Below the pieces are notes generated by a model. That model ran no database searches. It saw nothing but the letters and a program-made list of their open reading frames with translations, and had not been told where the DNA came from. Shown piece after piece: positions 1-6,330 of a DNA stretch of 10,003 nt (position 1 is the stretch's first letter; each line of letters begins with the position of its first letter). The DNA is taken from contig JAKBSX010000052.1 in the NCBI GenBank assembly GCA_021844725.1, positions 1-10,003 on the forward strand. The letters run 5' to 3'. The position numbers were made by a program, and so were the translations under genes. Origin of the DNA: Actinomycetes bacterium. GTDB taxonomy: Bacteria; Actinomycetota; Acidimicrobiia; Acidimicrobiales; Acidimicrobiaceae.

Positions 1-45
1 ATGCCGTCGCAATTCAATGAAGAAGCTCTTTGGGCTGCCAAATAA
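1..45 (+). CDS. Possible C-terminal tail of an upstream gene (partial)
   Basis: Frame 1 is open from the left edge and ends at TAA (43-45), giving MPSQFNEEALWAAK as the visible end. The codons look protein-like and the next gene lies on the same strand after a 128-base spacer, so this is most simply the last residues of a gene that begins outside the window. Nothing can be said about its function. The minus strand is also open here, from a TTG at about position 40, but no ribosome binding site precedes it, so the plus-strand reading is preferred. Confidence is low because only 14 residues are visible. Confidence 0.3.
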   Translation: MPSQFNEEALWAAK

Positions 46-60
46 TCGAAATATAAATAT

Positions 61-82
61 ACTAAACTACTATACGTTTAGT
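61..82. promoter_or_regulatory. Inverted repeat upstream of the Rieske oxygenase gene
   Basis: ACTAAAC (61-67) and GTTTAGT (76-82) are perfect 7-base complements separated by TACTATAC. The spacer contains TACTAT, which resembles a -10 box, in a very AT-rich stretch about 100 bases before the oxygenase start. An operator overlapping a promoter is the natural reading. No convincing -35 box is visible, so promoter assignment is tentative. Confidence 0.35.
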
Positions 83-110
83 TAGTTGGTAATAATTTAA
101 TCATTATATC

Positions 111-157
111 TTCAACCTATCGGCTATTTTTAGACCCGATTTTCAATCAATCGGCTA
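111..157. repeat. Imperfect 16-base direct repeat, 31-base period
   Basis: The segment at 111-126 recurs at 142-157 with 14 of 16 bases identical, including a perfect ATCGGCTA core at 119-126 and 150-157. The 31-base spacing is close to three helical turns, which would place both copies on one face of the DNA. The second copy runs into the Shine-Dalgarno region of the oxygenase gene. It could be a pair of regulator sites or an mRNA element; sequence alone does not decide. Confidence 0.4.
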
Positions 158-173
158 AGGAAAGGATGTCGGA

Positions 174-1460
174 ATGCTGCGACAGGAAATGAATGAACTC
201 TTGACTCAAACAGGTCCAGGAACCCCAATGGGCGATCTATTTAGGCAGTACTGGCTTCCCGCTCTTCTCGCTGAAGAACTGCCAACCAACGACTGCCCTC
301 CGATTCGGGTAAAGCTCCTAGGTGAGCGGATGATTGCATTTCGCGACTCTGAAGGGCAGCTCGGCTTAATGGATGAGTTCTGCGCACATCGAGGGGCATC
401 ACTCTGGTTCGGGCGAAATGAGGAAGGTGGTTTACGCTGCCCATACCACGGATGGAAATACGACGTTCACGGCCAGTGCATTGAGGTTCCTTCAGAACCT
501 GCCACTAGCCACTTTTGCACCAACGTGAAGCTCCGGTCATATCCGCTTGTTCAAATCGGTGACATCCTCTGGACTTATATGGGCGAACCCGAAAAGACTC
601 CGCCCCTACCCGAATACGAATTCATACATGTGCCTGCCGAACAAACCTATACTTCCAAGCGGATTGAAGAGTGCAATTGGTTGCAGGCCCTTGAAGGTGG
701 TATCGACTCGAGTCATGTGTCGTGGCTTCATTCAACTGGACTGGATAACGATCCTCTATTCAAAGGGGCCCAGGGCAACCAGTATAACCATAACGATCTC
801 AAGCCATTTTTTGAAGTCGTAGATAGCGATGGCGGATTGTATATTGGCGCCCGCCGCTTTGCGGAAGAGGGTAAATATTACTGGCGTATCACTCAGTGGG
901 TAATGCCAAGCTTCACAATGGTGCCACCTCGCGGCGACCACCCGGTTCATGGCCATTTCTGGATTCCAAGCGATGATGAAAGCTGCTGGGTTTTCACCTT
1001 CGACTATCAGCCAGTTCGTGCTCTGACTTCTGCGGAACGCCAAGCAATGATGGACGGCAACGGTGTTCACAGCAAGAACATTCCTGGCACCTATCGACCG
1101 ATTGGTAATAAAGACAATGATTATCTAATAGACCGCGATGCTCAACGACGCGGAGAAACATACTCGGGAATCGCAGGAATTGCATCGCAAGACGCCGCCA
1201 TGCAGGAAAGTATGGGCCCCATAGTGGATCGCACGAAAGAACGACTGGCGGCCACCGACGCTGGTATCATCAAAGCACGGGCAAAACTGCGTAAAGCCGC
1301 AATTGCGCTACGCGAAAATGGGACAACACCTCCGGGAGTCAACCCCTCCCACCACCGGGTACGGTCGGCCTCGGTTGTCCTTCCCCAAGATCAGTCTTAC
1401 ATTGAAGCTGTTTCGGATAAATTGCGGGTGCAGGCAGGTGTTGGTCAGTTATCGGTTTAG
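174..1460 (+). CDS. Rieske non-heme iron oxygenase, phthalate dioxygenase/LigXa-like large subunit
   Basis: This 428-residue protein is the oxygenase component of a ring-hydroxylating or O-demethylating Rieske system, which uses O2 and electrons from a separate reductase. The N-terminal Rieske [2Fe-2S] motif is complete: C70-A-H72 and C89-P-Y-H92. The mononuclear iron site is also present: D178-S-S-H181 then H186 within the segment ALEGGIDSSHVSWLH, with D340 in the QD-AAMQESMGPIVDRT segment as likely third ligand. Length and the N-terminal signature GPGTPMGDLFRQYW fit the phthalate 4,5-dioxygenase / 5,5'-dehydrodivanillate O-demethylase class. The start at 174 follows AAGGAAAGGA (157-166 region) by about 8 bases; an ATG at 166 is out of frame. 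No reductase, ferredoxin or catabolic enzyme adjoins it, so the substrate is unknown. Family assignment is firm; substrate is not. Confidence 0.93.
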   Translation: MLRQEMNELLTQTGPGTPMGDLFRQYWLPALLAEELPTNDCPPIRVKLLGERMIAFRDSEGQLGLMDEFCAHRGASLWFGRNEEGGLRCPYHGWKYDVHGQCIEVPSEPATSHFCTNVKLRSYPLVQIGDILWTYMGEPEKTPPLPEYEFIHVPAEQTYTSKRIEECNWLQALEGGIDSSHVSWLHSTGLDNDPLFKGAQGNQYNHNDLKPFFEVVDSDGGLYIGARRFAEEGKYYWRITQWVMPSFTMVPPRGDHPVHGHFWIPSDDESCWVFTFDYQPVRALTSAERQAMMDGNGVHSKNIPGTYRPIGNKDNDYLIDRDAQRRGETYSGIAGIASQDAAMQESMGPIVDRTKERLAATDAGIIKARAKLRKAAIALRENGTTPPGVNPSHHRVRSASVVLPQDQSYIEAVSDKLRVQAGVGQLSV

Positions 1461-1467
1461 TTGGAAC

Positions 1468-1499
1468 GGCTTGAGGCTTTCCTAGAGCCAATTCAAGCC
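1468..1499 (+). terminator. Nested hairpin just after the oxygenase gene
   Basis: GGCTTGA (1468-1474) pairs with TCAAGCC (1493-1499), and inside it GGCT (1475-1478) pairs with AGCC (1486-1489). It begins 8 bases after the TAG stop. There is no U-tract immediately downstream, so it could be an mRNA 3'-end stabilising structure or part of a two-hairpin terminator together with 1505-1547. Confidence 0.4.
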
Positions 1500-1504
1500 C
1501 GGAC

Positions 1505-1564
1505 GGTTAGGAGCTGGACTCAATATAACTTTATTTAGCTCCTAACCCCAACTTCTTCCTTTTT
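1505..1564 (+). terminator. Probable intrinsic terminator of the oxygenase gene
   Basis: GGTTAGGAGCT (1505-1515) and AGCTCCTAACC (1537-1547) form a perfect 11-bp stem with a 21-base loop. A pyrimidine-rich, T-rich stretch TTCTTCCTTTTT (1553-1564) follows, which fits termination of plus-strand transcription. The loop is longer than in a classic terminator. Confidence 0.6.
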
Positions 1565-1640
1565 ATTGGCTTTCCTGGTCATAGATAACACATATCATCC
1601 CGACCTACACGGATCGGCAATTATCGTCATACCAGCGCGT

Positions 1641-1678
1641 GCCATTCTGGTATTTTGCCCATAAAATGCCAGAATGGC
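1641..1678. promoter_or_regulatory. Long inverted repeat spanning -10 box and start codon of the RibD-C gene
   Basis: The arms 1641-1656 and 1663-1678 pair over 16 positions with a single G-T wobble, around a 6-base loop GCCCAT (1657-1662). The right arm contains TAAAAT (1662-1667), a good -10 box, and the ATG at 1674 lies six bases beyond it. An in-frame TAA at 1662-1664 blocks any earlier start, and no Shine-Dalgarno is visible, so the gene is probably transcribed as a leaderless mRNA from about A1674. The repeat then acts more naturally as a DNA operator than as an RNA hairpin. The -35 region is weak. Confidence 0.5.
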
Positions 1679-2393
1679 AAGCTACCACTTGGAACAAATA
1701 GACCAGATAGACCTTTCCGAATTCTATCCAGACCCTAAGCTCGAGCCCACAAACACGGTATGGATCCGAGCAAACTTTGCTACCGCGGCCAACGGGGTAG
1801 TCAAGGTAGACGACCAGAGCCAGGCAGTGAGCGGGCCGCCCGATAGGGCAATATTCAACTATCTTCGCAAACAATGCAATGCAATTTTGGTTGGAGCTGG
1901 CACTGCACGGAAAGAAAACTACGGCGTACCACAGCCAAATCCAGATAGCCACGCCAGGCCCAGGCTGGTCATCGTATCAAATTCGCTGGACATACCCAGC
2001 AACGCCAAATTTCTGGACCGAGAACACCCTCCATTAATTGTGACCTCGGCAAAGTCGTATGAGTCAAATAACGACGAGATCGACGGGTTCGGTAATCTTG
2101 CTGAATTCGTTATATTAGGCGAAGAGAAGGTCGACCTCTCAAGGGTTAAAACACTCTTAAGTTCGATGGCTCTAACTTCAGTACTGTGTGAAGGAGGACC
2201 GAACCTATTTTCTCAACTCTTGAGCCTGAAACTGATTAACGAACTATGCCTTACAATTAGTCCAAAAATAGCAGGGGGCAAACCCACTGGAATCGCAGAA
2301 CTCCCCCAGAATCTGACAATTGAAATGGAACTGGGCTCGCATTTATCGATCGACAACTTTCAGTTTTGTCGTTATATACCCAGGTATGAATGA
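1674..2393 (+). CDS. RibD C-terminal-domain (DHFR-fold) reductase, pyrimidine reductase family
   Basis: This 239-residue protein consists of a RibD-C/dihydrofolate-reductase-like domain without the deaminase domain of bifunctional RibD. Recognisable family blocks are RANFATAANG (32-41), VGAGTARKENYG (73-84), CEGGPNL (172-178) and SPKIAGG (196-202), in the expected order and spacing. Members reduce the ribosylamino group of the riboflavin precursor 5-amino-6-ribosylaminouracil phosphate with NADPH, or serve as uncharacterised reductases of the same fold; actinobacteria carry many stand-alone copies. The block usually ending SLDG reads TAANG here, so the Asp is replaced by Asn, and no riboflavin gene is nearby. 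A paralogue with another substrate is therefore possible. The start is fixed by an in-frame stop at 1662 and by absence of another ATG nearby. TTG at 1689 is a less likely start. Its stop codon lies inside the hairpin shared with the convergent sdh operon. Confidence 0.82.
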   Translation: MASYHLEQIDQIDLSEFYPDPKLEPTNTVWIRANFATAANGVVKVDDQSQAVSGPPDRAIFNYLRKQCNAILVGAGTARKENYGVPQPNPDSHARPRLVIVSNSLDIPSNAKFLDREHPPLIVTSAKSYESNNDEIDGFGNLAEFVILGEEKVDLSRVKTLLSSMALTSVLCEGGPNLFSQLLSLKLINELCLTISPKIAGGKPTGIAELPQNLTIEMELGSHLSIDNFQFCRYIPRYE

Positions 2394-2427
2394 GACCCGA
2401 AATCCAAAGTTGGACTCGGGCCTCATT
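2389..2427. terminator. Shared hairpin between convergent genes
   Basis: The arms 2389-2400 and 2416-2427 pair at 11 of 12 positions (one A-C mismatch). A second stem, TCCAA (2403-2407) with TTGGA (2410-2414), continues inside, making an almost continuous hairpin. It includes the stop codon of the RibD-C gene and ends 21 bases from the sdhB stop, so it probably terminates transcription from both sides. Neither side has a U-tract, as is common for actinobacterial terminators. Confidence 0.6.
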
Positions 2428-2447
2428 AGGATTCAATCAGACTTACA

Positions 2448-3254
2448 CTACTGGGATTTACTCATCATTGGATCGGTACGATAATTAGCAGCCTCAGCTG
2501 CACTTTTCTTAGTGCGCCGAGTAATCTTTCTTCCCAGCCAGGAAATAGGGTCGTAAGAGGCATCGACAACCCTTTCCTTGAGTGGGATTATTGCATTGTC
2601 GGTGATCTTGATGTGTTCCGGGCAGACTTCGGTGCAACATTTGGTAATGTTACAGAAACCAATCCCCATTTCCTGGCGAAGCAGCTCACGACGATCATTA
2701 GTATCGAGCGGATGTGACTCCAGCTCCATATATCTAATAAACATCCTGGGACCTGCATAGTTGGTCTTATTCTCTTCATGATCTCGGATAACGTGGCAAA
2801 CATCCTGGCACATGAAACACTCAATACACTTACGGAACTCTTGACCACGCTCTACATCGATTTGCTGCATCCGATAAATTCCATCGGCATCGGGTTCGCG
2901 GGGAGCAAACGGCGGAAGCCTGCGCGCCATCTCGTAGTTGAACGATACATCGGTCACCAAATCACGAATGATAGGAAACGTCCTCATGGGCGCTATGGTT
3001 ACGGGTTCACCTTCCGGCAAAGTATCCATCCGGGTCATGCACATCAACCTGGGGAGGCCATTGATCTCAGCGGAACACGAGCCACACTTTCCTGCCTTGC
3101 AGTTCCAGCGACAGGCTAGATCAGGTGCTGGCCCAGCTTGCACATGATGGACGACGTCCAAAACCACTTCACCTTCATATACTTCAGTGGGATACTCTTC
3201 AAACTGCCCACCGTCAGAGTCTCCCCTCCATATTCTCATCACGACTTCAGCCAT
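2448..3254 (-). CDS. sdhB: Succinate dehydrogenase iron-sulfur subunit
   Basis: This 268-residue subunit passes electrons from the flavin of SdhA to the membrane anchor through three clusters. The [2Fe-2S] ligands are C52, C57, C60 and C72. The [4Fe-4S] ligands are C143, C146, C149 and C211, and the [3Fe-4S] ligands are C153, C201 and C207, by alignment of spacing with the E. coli enzyme. C48 and C206 are extra cysteines; the doubled CC at 206-207 followed by TEVCPEH is typical of the non-classical Sdh1-type subunits of actinobacteria. The ATG overlaps the sdhA TGA by one base, and AAGGGG lies 7 bases upstream, so the start is secure. It is the last gene of the sdhC-sdhA-sdhB operon. Fumarate reductase activity cannot be excluded from sequence. 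Confidence 0.95.
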   Translation of the reverse strand: MAEVVMRIWRGDSDGGQFEEYPTEVYEGEVVLDVVHHVQAGPAPDLACRWNCKAGKCGSCSAEINGLPRLMCMTRMDTLPEGEPVTIAPMRTFPIIRDLVTDVSFNYEMARRLPPFAPREPDADGIYRMQQIDVERGQEFRKCIECFMCQDVCHVIRDHEENKTNYAGPRMFIRYMELESHPLDTNDRRELLRQEMGIGFCNITKCCTEVCPEHIKITDNAIIPLKERVVDASYDPISWLGRKITRRTKKSAAEAANYRTDPMMSKSQ

Positions 3255-5062
3255 CAGTGTGCCCCTTCTTCCTCTAGCAAAGCCTTCAGTTCATCCGGCA
3301 TCTCCGGCAACGGTTCCGGAGTAACGGAGTAGTCCCCTGATTCGGTAAGCCTCTGGACAAAGTTCAGTTTTCCAAGTTCTGGATCTGGACCTGGATAATC
3401 GTCTCGAGTATGGCCTCCACGACTCTCTTTTCTCTCTATGGCGCCAAGGGTCACCATAGTGCAAACAGAAAGCATGGAAGGAAGGTCGGTGGCCAGATTC
3501 CATCCGGGATTGTATGAAAGCCCTCCCTTTACCGACAGATTCTTCACTCGGCCTTTAAGTACGTTGATCTCATCAAGTGCCTGGGTCAATTCAGATCCGG
3601 TGCGAATGATTCCAACCAGATTCTGCATCGTGTCCTGAAGGTCACTTTGAAGGTCATAAGGGTTCTCGCCAGCTTCACGATGAAATGGAGCCATAGCCTC
3701 AGCGATTGCCTCCTCAATCTCGCTTTCCAGTAGCTCAGTGCTACTGGTACGTCCCTCTGCGAAATCAGAAGCACCCATTCCGGCGCGGCGCCCGAACACT
3801 AAAAGGTCAGAAAGAGAGTTTCCACCGAGTCTGTTGGCTCCGTGAAGTCCCGCAGCTACCTCACCGGCAGCAAAGAGGCCTGACGCTGTTGTGGCTGCAC
3901 TGTCAGCATCCACCTTAATTCCGCCCATGACGTAGTGACAGGTTGGCCCGACTTCCATAGGCTCAGTGGTTATGTCGACTCCAGCCAATTCCTTGAATTG
4001 GTGATACATCGACGGGAGCTGACGCTGAATATACTCCGCAGATCTTCTGCTGCCTATGTCCAGGAAGACTCCACCGTGCGGACTACCGCGGCCAGCCTTT
4101 ACCTCTGAGTTAATGGATCTGGCAACTTCATCTCTTGGCAACAACTCCGGAGGCCTGCGATTGTTAATATGATCCTCATACCAACGATCTGCCTCAGCTT
4201 CATTGTCAGCCGTTTCTGCGGCAAAAATAGGAGGTATGTAGTCGAACATAAATCGCTTGCCCTCAGAGTTGCGCAATACTCCACCATCGCCTCGCACACC
4301 CTCAGTGACAAGTAACCCCCTAACCGACAGGGGCCAAACCATTCCAGTCGGATGGAACTGGACACATTCCATATCTATCAGATCCGCCCCGGCCCATAGA
4401 GCCAAGGCGTGCCCGTCGCCTGTCGATTCCCAGGAGTTGGTCGAATATTTCCAACTTCTTCCGATCCCACCGGTTGCCATTACTATCGATTTGGCGCCGA
4501 AAACAAGCATCTTTCCGGTTGGCCGCTGATAACCGATTGCCCCACTCAATTCCCCGGAAGCATTGTGCAAAAGTTTCAGCACTTTGCATTCCATGTGAAC
4601 TTCGATATCAAGTGCCACTGCCCGTTGCTGCAGGGTACGAATCAGCTCAAGCCCGGTTCTGTCACCGACGTGTGCAAGCCTGGCATAACGGTGACCGCCA
4701 AAGTCTCTCTGATGGATTCGCCCATCCTTTGTGCGGTCAAAAAGTGCTCCCCAGGCTTCAAGTTCATGAATCCGGTCTGGCGCCTCCTGTGCATGCAACT
4801 GCACCATACGCCAGTTTCCCATCATCTTGCCGCCGCGGAAGGTATCTCTGAAGTGAACCTTCCAGTTATCTTCAGCCCAAACATTTCCCATAGCTGCGGC
4901 AGCCCCGCCTTCAGCCATAACAGTGTGTGCCTTGCCAAGTAGCGACTTGCACACGATGGCTACGCGAAGTCCTCTGTGTTTTGCCTCGATTGCTGCCCGC
5001 AATCCGGCTCCACCGGCCCCAATTACCAGGACGTCATAATCAAACTTTTCATATTCAGACAT
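3254..5062 (-). CDS. sdhA: Succinate dehydrogenase flavoprotein subunit
   Basis: This 602-residue catalytic subunit oxidises succinate to fumarate. The FAD dinucleotide fold is at 15-23 (GAGGAGLRA), and H46 in KAHTVMAEGG is the expected covalent FAD attachment site. Active-site residues match the family: H237 in QFHPTG, R257 in TEGVRGDGG, H376 in CHYVMGG and R411 in GANRLGGNSL. The start is placed at ATG 5062 because AAAGGG (5073-5068) stands 5 bases upstream; a GTG at 5068 is in frame but would overlap that ribosome binding site and add only two residues. The gene begins 9 bases after the sdhC stop and shares one base with sdhB, so the three genes are clearly co-transcribed. Its long Glu/Pro-rich C-terminal end is unremarkable for the family. 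Confidence 0.95.
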   Translation of the reverse strand: MSEYEKFDYDVLVIGAGGAGLRAAIEAKHRGLRVAIVCKSLLGKAHTVMAEGGAAAAMGNVWAEDNWKVHFRDTFRGGKMMGNWRMVQLHAQEAPDRIHELEAWGALFDRTKDGRIHQRDFGGHRYARLAHVGDRTGLELIRTLQQRAVALDIEVHMECKVLKLLHNASGELSGAIGYQRPTGKMLVFGAKSIVMATGGIGRSWKYSTNSWESTGDGHALALWAGADLIDMECVQFHPTGMVWPLSVRGLLVTEGVRGDGGVLRNSEGKRFMFDYIPPIFAAETADNEAEADRWYEDHINNRRPPELLPRDEVARSINSEVKAGRGSPHGGVFLDIGSRRSAEYIQRQLPSMYHQFKELAGVDITTEPMEVGPTCHYVMGGIKVDADSAATTASGLFAAGEVAAGLHGANRLGGNSLSDLLVFGRRAGMGASDFAEGRTSSTELLESEIEEAIAEAMAPFHREAGENPYDLQSDLQDTMQNLVGIIRTGSELTQALDEINVLKGRVKNLSVKGGLSYNPGWNLATDLPSMLSVCTMVTLGAIERKESRGGHTRDDYPGPDPELGKLNFVQRLTESGDYSVTPEPLPEMPDELKALLEEEGAH

Positions 5063-5071
5063 GTTCACCCT

Positions 5072-5902
5072 TTAGAAAATTTTCGGATCAGAAAATACGC
5101 CACTTGCGACTAACCGAACATAAAGATCCGAAAGCGCTACAAATGTCAAACTTGCCCAAGCCAGTTGCATATGACGACCGTTGAGTGGGGTAACAAACTT
5201 CCAAAAACGGTACTTAATTGGATGCTTTGAAAATTGCTTTACATTCCCGCCACATAGATGCCTGCAAGCGTGGCATGAGATTGAGTAAGCCCACAGGAGG
5301 ATTGCATTAACACAAAGTACAAGAGTCCCAACAGAGACACCGATTCCTCCGTCACCGGGCATTCTGAATGCATTGATAGCATCTGCTGTAAGAATAATGT
5401 TGAGCAGAAGTCCAAGCACAAAAAAGTAGCGATGAATATTTTGCAGGATCAATGGAAATCTTGTTTCACCGGTATATTTGGCGTGAGAGTCAGCAACACC
5501 ACATGCGGGAGGCGACAACCAGAAAGACCGATAATAGGCCTTTCTGTAGTAGTAGCAAGTTACCCTAAAACCAAGCGGAATGATCAAAATAACGATGGCC
5601 GGTGAGTAAGTCCACCAATGGAGATAAAAACTCCCCCGAGCCCCCGCGCTACAGCTGGCTGCAATACACGGGGAGTAGAATGGGGAGATCAAATCCCTAT
5701 GAGCGCTTGCACCCACGTAATAATTACCGTTTTGAAAAGCAGCCCAGGTGGCGTAGATTACAAACGCAGCCAAATAAATAGCTGTAAATAGTGGAGTTCT
5801 TTTCCAAGCATCCTTACGCAACGTCTTGACGTTGGGTCCACCTCTTGCTCCACCCAACACCAATGGCACCGGTGCCGGCCTGATACCCTCTTGCGTACTC
5901 AA
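5072..5902 (-). CDS. sdhC: Succinate dehydrogenase membrane anchor, mycobacterial Sdh1-type SdhC
   Basis: This 276-residue protein anchors SdhAB in the membrane and passes electrons to quinone. Five hydrophobic helices are visible at about 38-56, 99-117, 157-173, 190-208 and 244-266, so one subunit replaces the usual SdhC/SdhD pair. The segments CYYYRKAYYRSFWLSPPAC (116-134) and CHACRHLCGG (210-219) are hallmarks of the mycobacterial Rv0249c-like anchor; there are eight cysteines and several histidines (H95, H157, H211, H215, H244). The related M. smegmatis Sdh1 anchor was reported from cryo-EM to hold a Rieske-type [2Fe-2S] cluster; which residues would bind it here is not assigned. The start is TTG at 5902, supported by a strong GGAGG (5912-5908) five bases upstream. 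It is the first gene of the operon. Confidence 0.92.
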   Translation of the reverse strand: MSTQEGIRPAPVPLVLGGARGGPNVKTLRKDAWKRTPLFTAIYLAAFVIYATWAAFQNGNYYVGASAHRDLISPFYSPCIAASCSAGARGSFYLHWWTYSPAIVILIIPLGFRVTCYYYRKAYYRSFWLSPPACGVADSHAKYTGETRFPLILQNIHRYFFVLGLLLNIILTADAINAFRMPGDGGIGVSVGTLVLCVNAILLWAYSISCHACRHLCGGNVKQFSKHPIKYRFWKFVTPLNGRHMQLAWASLTFVALSDLYVRLVASGVFSDPKIF

Positions 5903-6055
5903 GTGTTCCTCCAGTTTTTAGTCAAACACACTTCAGAGACAATTTAATTGACTGTAGCTTATGGTCTAATACGGATTGTATGGCCAGGTAAACTCAGACC
6001 CGCAAGAATTACCAAATAAAAACCACAAGCCAGCCTGACAATCTGCCACATTTCG

Positions 6056-6166
6056 CTACGCGCCAATACTCGCCGCTAAAACCTTAATTTCATCCATAAG
6101 ATCAGCGCCGTCACGGCTCTCAACAGAATCAATCTGACTGAGAACCGATCTCGACAAAATCAACAA
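6056..6166 (-). CDS. Possible 36-residue small ORF of unknown function
   Basis: A minus-strand frame runs from TTG 6166 to TAG 6056 and encodes 36 residues. Visible segments include LLILSRSVLSQID near the start and MDEIKVLAASIGA at the end, a hydrophobic-then-charged pattern that looks more protein-like than random intergenic sequence. The frame stays open upstream to a TGA at about 6200, and AGAGGA lies 9 bases before the TTG. An internal ATG at 6097 would give only 13 residues. It could be a small protein, a leader peptide of the sdh operon 150 bases downstream, a gene remnant, or chance. No family is recognised. Confidence 0.22.
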   Translation of the reverse strand: MLILSRSVLSQIDSVESRDGADLMDEIKVLAASIGA

Positions 6167-6258
6167 TAAATCACATCCTCTTTCACTGCCAAATCAGTTG
6201 GGTATGTTTGCCAATTCCAACCTAATTTCTATGTAAACATCTTGGATTAAACTAATAA

Positions 6259-6287
6259 GCGGCGGAACAAACAAACCATTCCGCCGC
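6259..6287 (-). terminator. Terminator hairpin of the ABC importer operon
   Basis: GCGGCGGAA (6259-6267) and TTCCGCCGC (6279-6287) form a perfect 9-bp, GC-rich stem with an 11-base loop. It lies 43 bases beyond the stop codon of the last permease gene, in the direction of minus-strand transcription. The sequence after it on that strand (TTATTAGTTTAA) is only moderately T-rich. Confidence 0.65.
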
Positions 6288-6330
6288 GGACTAAATTTTT
6301 CACTGGAAAAACTGAAGAATCCAACCTAAT

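Larger units (their letters stand above)
5903..6330. other. 428-base intergenic region: sdh leader and ABC operon 3' end
   Basis: No long gene fits here. The left part is the leader of the sdh operon: GGAGG at 5912-5908, an 11-base odd-centred palindrome CAATTTAATTG at 5940-5950, and a possible minus-strand -10 box TACAAT (5980-5975) with only a poor TTGCGG -35 at 6005-6000. The middle contains a 36-codon minus-strand frame (6056-6166) and a GCCGTCACGGC palindrome (6107-6117). The right part contains the terminator hairpin of the ABC operon (6259-6287). Confidence 0.5.

Noticed and set aside
756..1070. Minus-strand 104-residue frame opposite the oxygenase
   Set aside because: It is antisense to conserved oxygenase sequence and resembles no family I recognise.
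1605..1952. Minus-strand 115-residue frame opposite the RibD-C gene start
   Set aside because: It covers the family-conserved N-terminal half of the RibD-C protein and has a cysteine- and aromatic-rich composition typical of an antisense shadow.
4409..4942. Plus-strand 177-residue frame opposite sdhA
   Set aside because: It is wholly antisense to the well-supported sdhA gene, has no recognisable motif and no clear ribosome binding site; sdhA fits its family throughout.
6107..6117. GCCGTCACGGC palindrome in the intergenic region
   Set aside because: An isolated 11-base palindrome lying within the possible small ORF, not near any likely promoter; too short to call an operator.
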